The notes under the pieces: generated by a model
Databases searched by the model: none
What the model saw: only the letters and a program-made list of their open reading frames with translations
Told to the model about the DNA's origin: nothing
Shown: one piece after another, positions 60,708 to 64,000 of the stretch
Position numbering within the stretch: position 1 is the first letter of the stretch
Layout of the letters: every line of letters starts with the position of its first letter
Origin: Sphingomonas turrisvirgatae
GTDB taxonomy: Bacteria > Pseudomonadota > Alphaproteobacteria > Sphingomonadales > Sphingomonadaceae
DNA length: 64,000 nt
Direction: 5' to 3'
Assembly: GCF_001721295.1 (NCBI RefSeq)
Contig: NZ_MDDS01000035.1
Coordinates: forward strand, 124,001-188,000
Position numbers and translations under genes: made by a program

Positions 60708-62000
60708 TTACGCCTCGACCTGGACCCGATCCAGCCTTGGCGAAAGCAGGTGAACGACCAGCAGCGCGAGGAAATAGGCGCTGCCCGCCACCCAGAACAG
60801 CGGCCAGTACACGCCCAGCCGATCCAGGATCTCGCCGGCGTAGAAGGCCATCAGGATGCCGCCGACCGCGCCGACCGTCCCACCGATACCGACCACCGAT
60901 CCGACAGCGCCGCGCGGGAACAGGTCCGAGGGCAGCGCGTAGAGGTTGGCCGAGAAGGCCTGGTGACCCGCCGTCGCCACGCCGATGACCAGCACCGCCA
61001 GCCACACGCTTGTGATGGATTCGGCGAACACCACCGGCAGCACCAGGCAGGCACAGACGAACATGGTAAGCTTGCGTGCGTAGTTGGCCGACTTGCCCGC
61101 CTTCATCAGCCGCGACGACATCCATCCGCCGAACACGCTTCCGACATCCGAGATCAGATAGATCGCGGCGAGCGGAATGCCGAAGGTCAGCAGATTGAGG
61201 TCGTACTGCTTGAACAGATAGCCAGGCAGCCAGAACAGGAAGAACCACCAGATCGGGTCGATGAAGAACTTGCCCAGCGCATAGGCCCAGGTCTCCTTGC
61301 GGCTGAGCACGGTGCCATAGCCGATCGGCGTCACCGGATCGGCCGGGTCCTGTTCGATCCAGGCCAGCTCGCCCTCGCTCACCTTGGGATGCTGACGCGG
61401 GCTCTTGTACATCGTCCACCAGGCGATCAGCCAGACGAAGCTGAGCACGCCCGTGATGACGAACGCCATGCGCCAGCCCCAGGCGACGACCATCAGCGGC
61501 ACGACCAGCGGGGTAATCACCGCGCCGATATTGGCGCCCGCATTGAACACGCCGATCGCAAACGCGCGCTCCTTGGCCGGGAACCATTCGGTCACCGCCT
61601 TGATGCCCGCCGGGAAGTTGCCGGACTCGCCGATGCCCAGGCCAAAGCGCGCCATGGCGAACTGAGTCATCGAGTAAGCGCCGCCATGCGCGATGTGCGC
61701 CACCTGCCAGATGACGAAGGCAACGGCATAGCCGACCCGCGCGCCGACCATGTCGACGAACTTGCCAAAGCCGATATAGCCGATGGCATAGGCGATCTGG
61801 AACCAAATGATGACGCTGGCGAAGTCGCGCTCGGTCCAGTTGAGGTCTTCCATCAGCGTGGGCTTGAGCACGCCGATCATCTGCCGATCGATATAGTTGA
61901 TTACCGTCGCCGCGAACAGCAGCGCGACGATGCCCCATCGATAGCGTCCCGCATTGGCGGCGGCCGCCGTGCGGATCCCCTCGCCCTGGCTGACATTCAT
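60708..62000 (-). CDS. MFS transporter, ACS/ExuT-like (sugar-acid:H+ symporter)
   Basis: Twelve-helix anion:cation symporter of 430 residues. Hallmarks are INYIDRQMIGVLKPTL in the first loop, then ARFGLGIGESGNFPAGIKAV and EWFPAKERAFAIGVFNAGAN, which are strongly conserved in the ExuT/GarP group that imports hexuronates and related sugar acids. It follows the FAH-family gene by 3 bases with a shared AAGGAG, so the two form one operon under the divergent LacI. Confidence 0.93.
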   Translation of the reverse strand: MNVSQGEGIRTAAAANAGRYRWGIVALLFAATVINYIDRQMIGVLKPTLMEDLNWTERDFASVIIWFQIAYAIGYIGFGKFVDMVGARVGYAVAFVIWQVAHIAHGGAYSMTQFAMARFGLGIGESGNFPAGIKAVTEWFPAKERAFAIGVFNAGANIGAVITPLVVPLMVVAWGWRMAFVITGVLSFVWLIAWWTMYKSPRQHPKVSEGELAWIEQDPADPVTPIGYGTVLSRKETWAYALGKFFIDPIWWFFLFWLPGYLFKQYDLNLLTFGIPLAAIYLISDVGSVFGGWMSSRLMKAGKSANYARKLTMFVCACLVLPVVFAESITSVWLAVLVIGVATAGHQAFSANLYALPSDLFPRGAVGSVVGIGGTVGAVGGILMAFYAGEILDRLGVYWPLFWVAGSAYFLALLVVHLLSPRLDRVQVEA

Positions 62001-62003
62001 CCC

Positions 62004-62804
62004 TTAGTCTCCTTGTGCCGGCCCGGCTGCCTCGATCGAGCAGCTCACCTCAATTCCGTTGAACGTCGCGGTCACGGACGCGCCGACGACCACCTCGTGT
62101 ACACCGGTTACTGCCCCGGATGAAATAAATTGGCCAGGCCGCAACGCGATGCCACGCTTGGCCAAAGCCTCGAACAGGAAACGCGCCGCGCCGATCGGAC
62201 CATCCAGCATGGTGCGCGATGTCGCCGCGCCGATGCGCTCGCCGTCGATGTCCAGCGTCACCGGCCAGTCGATGAAGGACAGGTCGCGCCAGTTCTCGAT
62301 CGCTGCGCCGACGACCAGGCCGTAATTGTTGCCGAAGTCGGAGATGGTGACGAGCGGGCCGGCCGAATTGATCCCGGGGAATGGCGAACTGGCGATCTCG
62401 ATCCCGACATGCACCGCATCGAGCAGGTCTGCCGCTTCTTCCATCGTATAGCTGGTCTTGGCGGGATCGGGCGCGCGGCCGATCCGCAACAGGAATTCGG
62501 CTTCCGCAGCGGCAAAACCGTCGGCGAAGACGGGCATGGCCGGGGCCTGGTCCACGCCGTCGCGGACGCTGTCGGCGAAAATCGGACCGGCCAGGCGGTT
62601 CGCGCCCAGTTCGCCGTCCAGCGGGGCGTTGATCTTGCCGACTTTCCAGCCCACGACCTCGCCACCGGCGAGAGCGAGCGCGCGATCCTGAATGTCATAA
62701 GCGTCGGTCAGCGAAGCGGGCTTGGTACCCGGATAATCCGCCAGCCCGCTGGCATTGCGCCGCGCCGTGACGAACGCCGCTGCGATCGCGTCAAAGTCCT
62801 TCAT
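62004..62804 (-). CDS. 2-keto-4-pentenoate hydratase / FAH family protein
   Basis: Metal-dependent hydratase-type protein of 266 residues. Family features are VVGWKVGKINAPLDGELG, PIFADSVRDG, the metal-binding acid pair in AAEAEFLLRIG, and HVGIEIASSPFP. In the context of a sugar-acid transporter it may act on a 2-keto-3-deoxy acid rather than an aromatic product; this is inference. The start follows GAGGGGTGG. First gene of the operon; its promoter region carries a LacI operator. Confidence 0.9.
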   Translation of the reverse strand: MKDFDAIAAAFVTARRNASGLADYPGTKPASLTDAYDIQDRALALAGGEVVGWKVGKINAPLDGELGANRLAGPIFADSVRDGVDQAPAMPVFADGFAAAEAEFLLRIGRAPDPAKTSYTMEEAADLLDAVHVGIEIASSPFPGINSAGPLVTISDFGNNYGLVVGAAIENWRDLSFIDWPVTLDIDGERIGAATSRTMLDGPIGAARFLFEALAKRGIALRPGQFISSGAVTGVHEVVVGASVTATFNGIEVSCSIEAAGPAQGD

Positions 62805-62840
62805 CCACCCCTCGCTTATAAGCTTTCGCGATCGGACTAA

Positions 62841-62855
62841 TGGAAACCGGTGTCA
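62841..62855. promoter_or_regulatory. LacI operator between divergent operons
   Basis: TGGAAACCGGTGTCA lies between the FAH-MFS operon (minus) and the LacI gene (plus). It has a CCGG centre and matches at 14 of 15 bases the reverse complement of the site at 63965-63979. Confidence 0.78.
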
Positions 62856-62909
62856 GTGACAAGGTACTGATCCATTGGCGGCGGGGATCGGGCGCGCTAT
62901 GCCGGTGCG

Positions 62910-63926
62910 ATGAAGAAGACAGGGCAAGCGACCATCAACGACGTGGCGCGGTTAGCGGGCGTTTCGAAGAAGACGGTCAGCCGCGTGATCAATCGCTCGC
63001 CATTGCTCAACGACGAAACCCGCGACCGGGTCGAAAAGGTGATCGCCGAAATCGGCTATGTGCCCAATCCGCAGGCGCGCGCGCTGGCACTGCGGCGTAA
63101 TTTCCTGATCGGGCTGATCCACGACAACCCGAACCCGCACATGGTGCTCAACGTGCAGCAGGGCCTGCTCGAAGTGCTGCGCGATACCGAGTTCGAACTG
63201 ATCGTGCACCCCGTTGATCGCGGCGCGCCGACGATGCTCGACGACATCAAGCGCTTCGTCGAGCGGCAGCGGCCATTCGGCGTCATGCTGCTGCCGCCGA
63301 TCTCCGACAATGATTCGCTCGCCGCGCTGTGCCGCGACAATGGCGTGCGTTATGTCCGCATGGGCTCGGCACAGTTCGACGAGCCGCTGCACATGGTTGC
63401 CTCGAACGATCGCGAAGTCGTGTGCAGCGCAGTCGGTCACCTGATCGAGGCCGGGCATCGCCGCATCGGACTGGTTTTGGGGCCGCATGGGTTCCGATCG
63501 GCGCTGGAGCGGCGGCGCGGCTATGAGGACGCACTGGACCGCGCCGACATCACGCTTCAACGGACGCTGGTGGCGCAGGGCGATTACACGTTCGAATCCG
63601 GGATGCGCGCTGCCGAGCGGCTGCTCGACCTGTCGCCGCGCCCGACCGCCGTCTTCTGTTCGAACGATGCGATGGCCGCGGGCGTGCTGCACACCGCACG
63701 GCAGCGGGGGCTGGATGTGCCGCGCGATCTGTCGATCGTCGGGTTCGACGATACCTCGATCGCCTCGCACCTGTGGCCCCCGCTTACCACGGTGCGCTGG
63801 CCGATCGCGACGATGGCGCGCGCCGCCGCGCTGAAGCTGATCGGCGAGGATGACGAGGATAGCGGCGAATCGCTGTTCGTCTCGACGCTGATTCGGCGCG
63901 CTTCGGTCGCCGCCCCGCTGGAATGA
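62910..63926 (+). CDS. LacI family transcriptional regulator (sugar-acid cluster)
   Basis: Repressor of 338 residues with an N-terminal HTH (ATINDVARLAGVSKKTVSRV, residues about 7-26) and a ligand domain (PHMVLNVQQGLLEVLRDTEF; AVFCSNDAMAAGVL; VGFDDTSIASHL). About half its residues match the first LacI protein of this window, both by layout and by sequence. It is divergent from the FAH-MFS operon with one operator between, and a second lies downstream, so it probably controls more than one operon. The inducer is presumably a sugar acid; this is inference. Confidence 0.94.
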   Translation: MKKTGQATINDVARLAGVSKKTVSRVINRSPLLNDETRDRVEKVIAEIGYVPNPQARALALRRNFLIGLIHDNPNPHMVLNVQQGLLEVLRDTEFELIVHPVDRGAPTMLDDIKRFVERQRPFGVMLLPPISDNDSLAALCRDNGVRYVRMGSAQFDEPLHMVASNDREVVCSAVGHLIEAGHRRIGLVLGPHGFRSALERRRGYEDALDRADITLQRTLVAQGDYTFESGMRAAERLLDLSPRPTAVFCSNDAMAAGVLHTARQRGLDVPRDLSIVGFDDTSIASHLWPPLTTVRWPIATMARAAALKLIGEDDEDSGESLFVSTLIRRASVAAPLE

Positions 63927-63964
63927 GTACGGCCGACGCGCGCCGCCAGCCTTGCATTTTTGCC

Positions 63965-63979
63965 TGACACCGGTTACCA
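63965..63979. promoter_or_regulatory. Second LacI operator, at the window edge
   Basis: TGACACCGGTTACCA, reverse complement of the site at 62841 with one mismatch. It lies 39 bases after the LacI stop and probably serves a plus-strand gene beyond the window. Confidence 0.75.
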
Positions 63980-64000
63980 GCGCGGATCACGAAATTCCGC

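Overview
The window is GC-rich, densely coded DNA from an alphaproteobacterium, most likely a sphingomonad (Sphingomonas or a close relative). Supporting signs are a long N-terminal extension on ribosomal protein S9, a class I polyhydroxyalkanoate (PHA) synthase next to a phasin, class Ia ribonucleotide reductase without an ATP-cone, LacI regulators beside sugar-acid genes, TamA/TamB, and several small families typical of sphingomonads. I see no prophage, integrase, transposase, CRISPR array, rRNA or tRNA. Most of the window reads as ordinary chromosome.

Layout. 1-4 kb: end of a mannitol dehydrogenase/fructuronate reductase-like gene, a LacI regulator with its own operator, and a dicarboxylate symporter. 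4-11 kb: gamma-glutamyltransferase, a frameshifted VOC-fold gene, an L,D-transpeptidase, a duplicated glycine-zipper lipoprotein, a very small subtilase, a GNAT protein and a DUF2721 membrane protein. 11-17 kb: the most irregular part. It holds two orphan nuclease genes (GIY-YIG and DUF559), each embedded in its own palindromic repeat family, an unannotated 55-residue gene, and nrdB and nrdA with small envelope genes between them. 17-27 kb: a nuclease, a transporter, a DUF885 protein, the single Rel/SpoT enzyme seen here, an HxlR regulator, a diguanylate cyclase and an aminotransferase. 27-31 kb: phaC, phasin with a probable PhaR operator, clpS. 31-40 kb: an envelope glycosylation group (polyprenyl-type GT2, GtrA, a GT-C-like membrane protein, a methyltransferase) with a PBP4-type peptidase, then an AI-2E-family permease, galE-marC and msrA. 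40-50 kb: a trypsin-like autotransporter, rplM-rpsI, ctaA-cutA, a MerC-Zur pair behind a Zur box, dxs and a hydrolase. 50-64 kb: 4-hydroxyphenylpyruvate dioxygenase, a Rieske protein, a Baeyer-Villiger-type monooxygenase, tamA-tamB, MarR, and a sugar-acid cluster (ExuT-like transporter, FAH-family enzyme, divergent LacI) bracketed by two matching LacI operators.

How it fits together. Three transcription circuits can be read from the DNA: LacI and its CCGG-centred operators for the sugar-acid genes, Zur for merC-zur, and a PhaR-type site for phasin. A fourth, NrdR on nrdA, is supported by a box that overlaps a promoter. Translation coupling is frequent, with ATGA, GTGA, TAATG and TGATG junctions. 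It includes a probable CTG start (CTGA overlap) for the PBP4 gene and a decoy 12-codon minicistron between ctaA and cutA.

No complete undescribed system stands out. The best leads are the two repeat-embedded nuclease genes, whose last codons and stops lie in the repeats, and the divergent Gtr-like glycosylation group.
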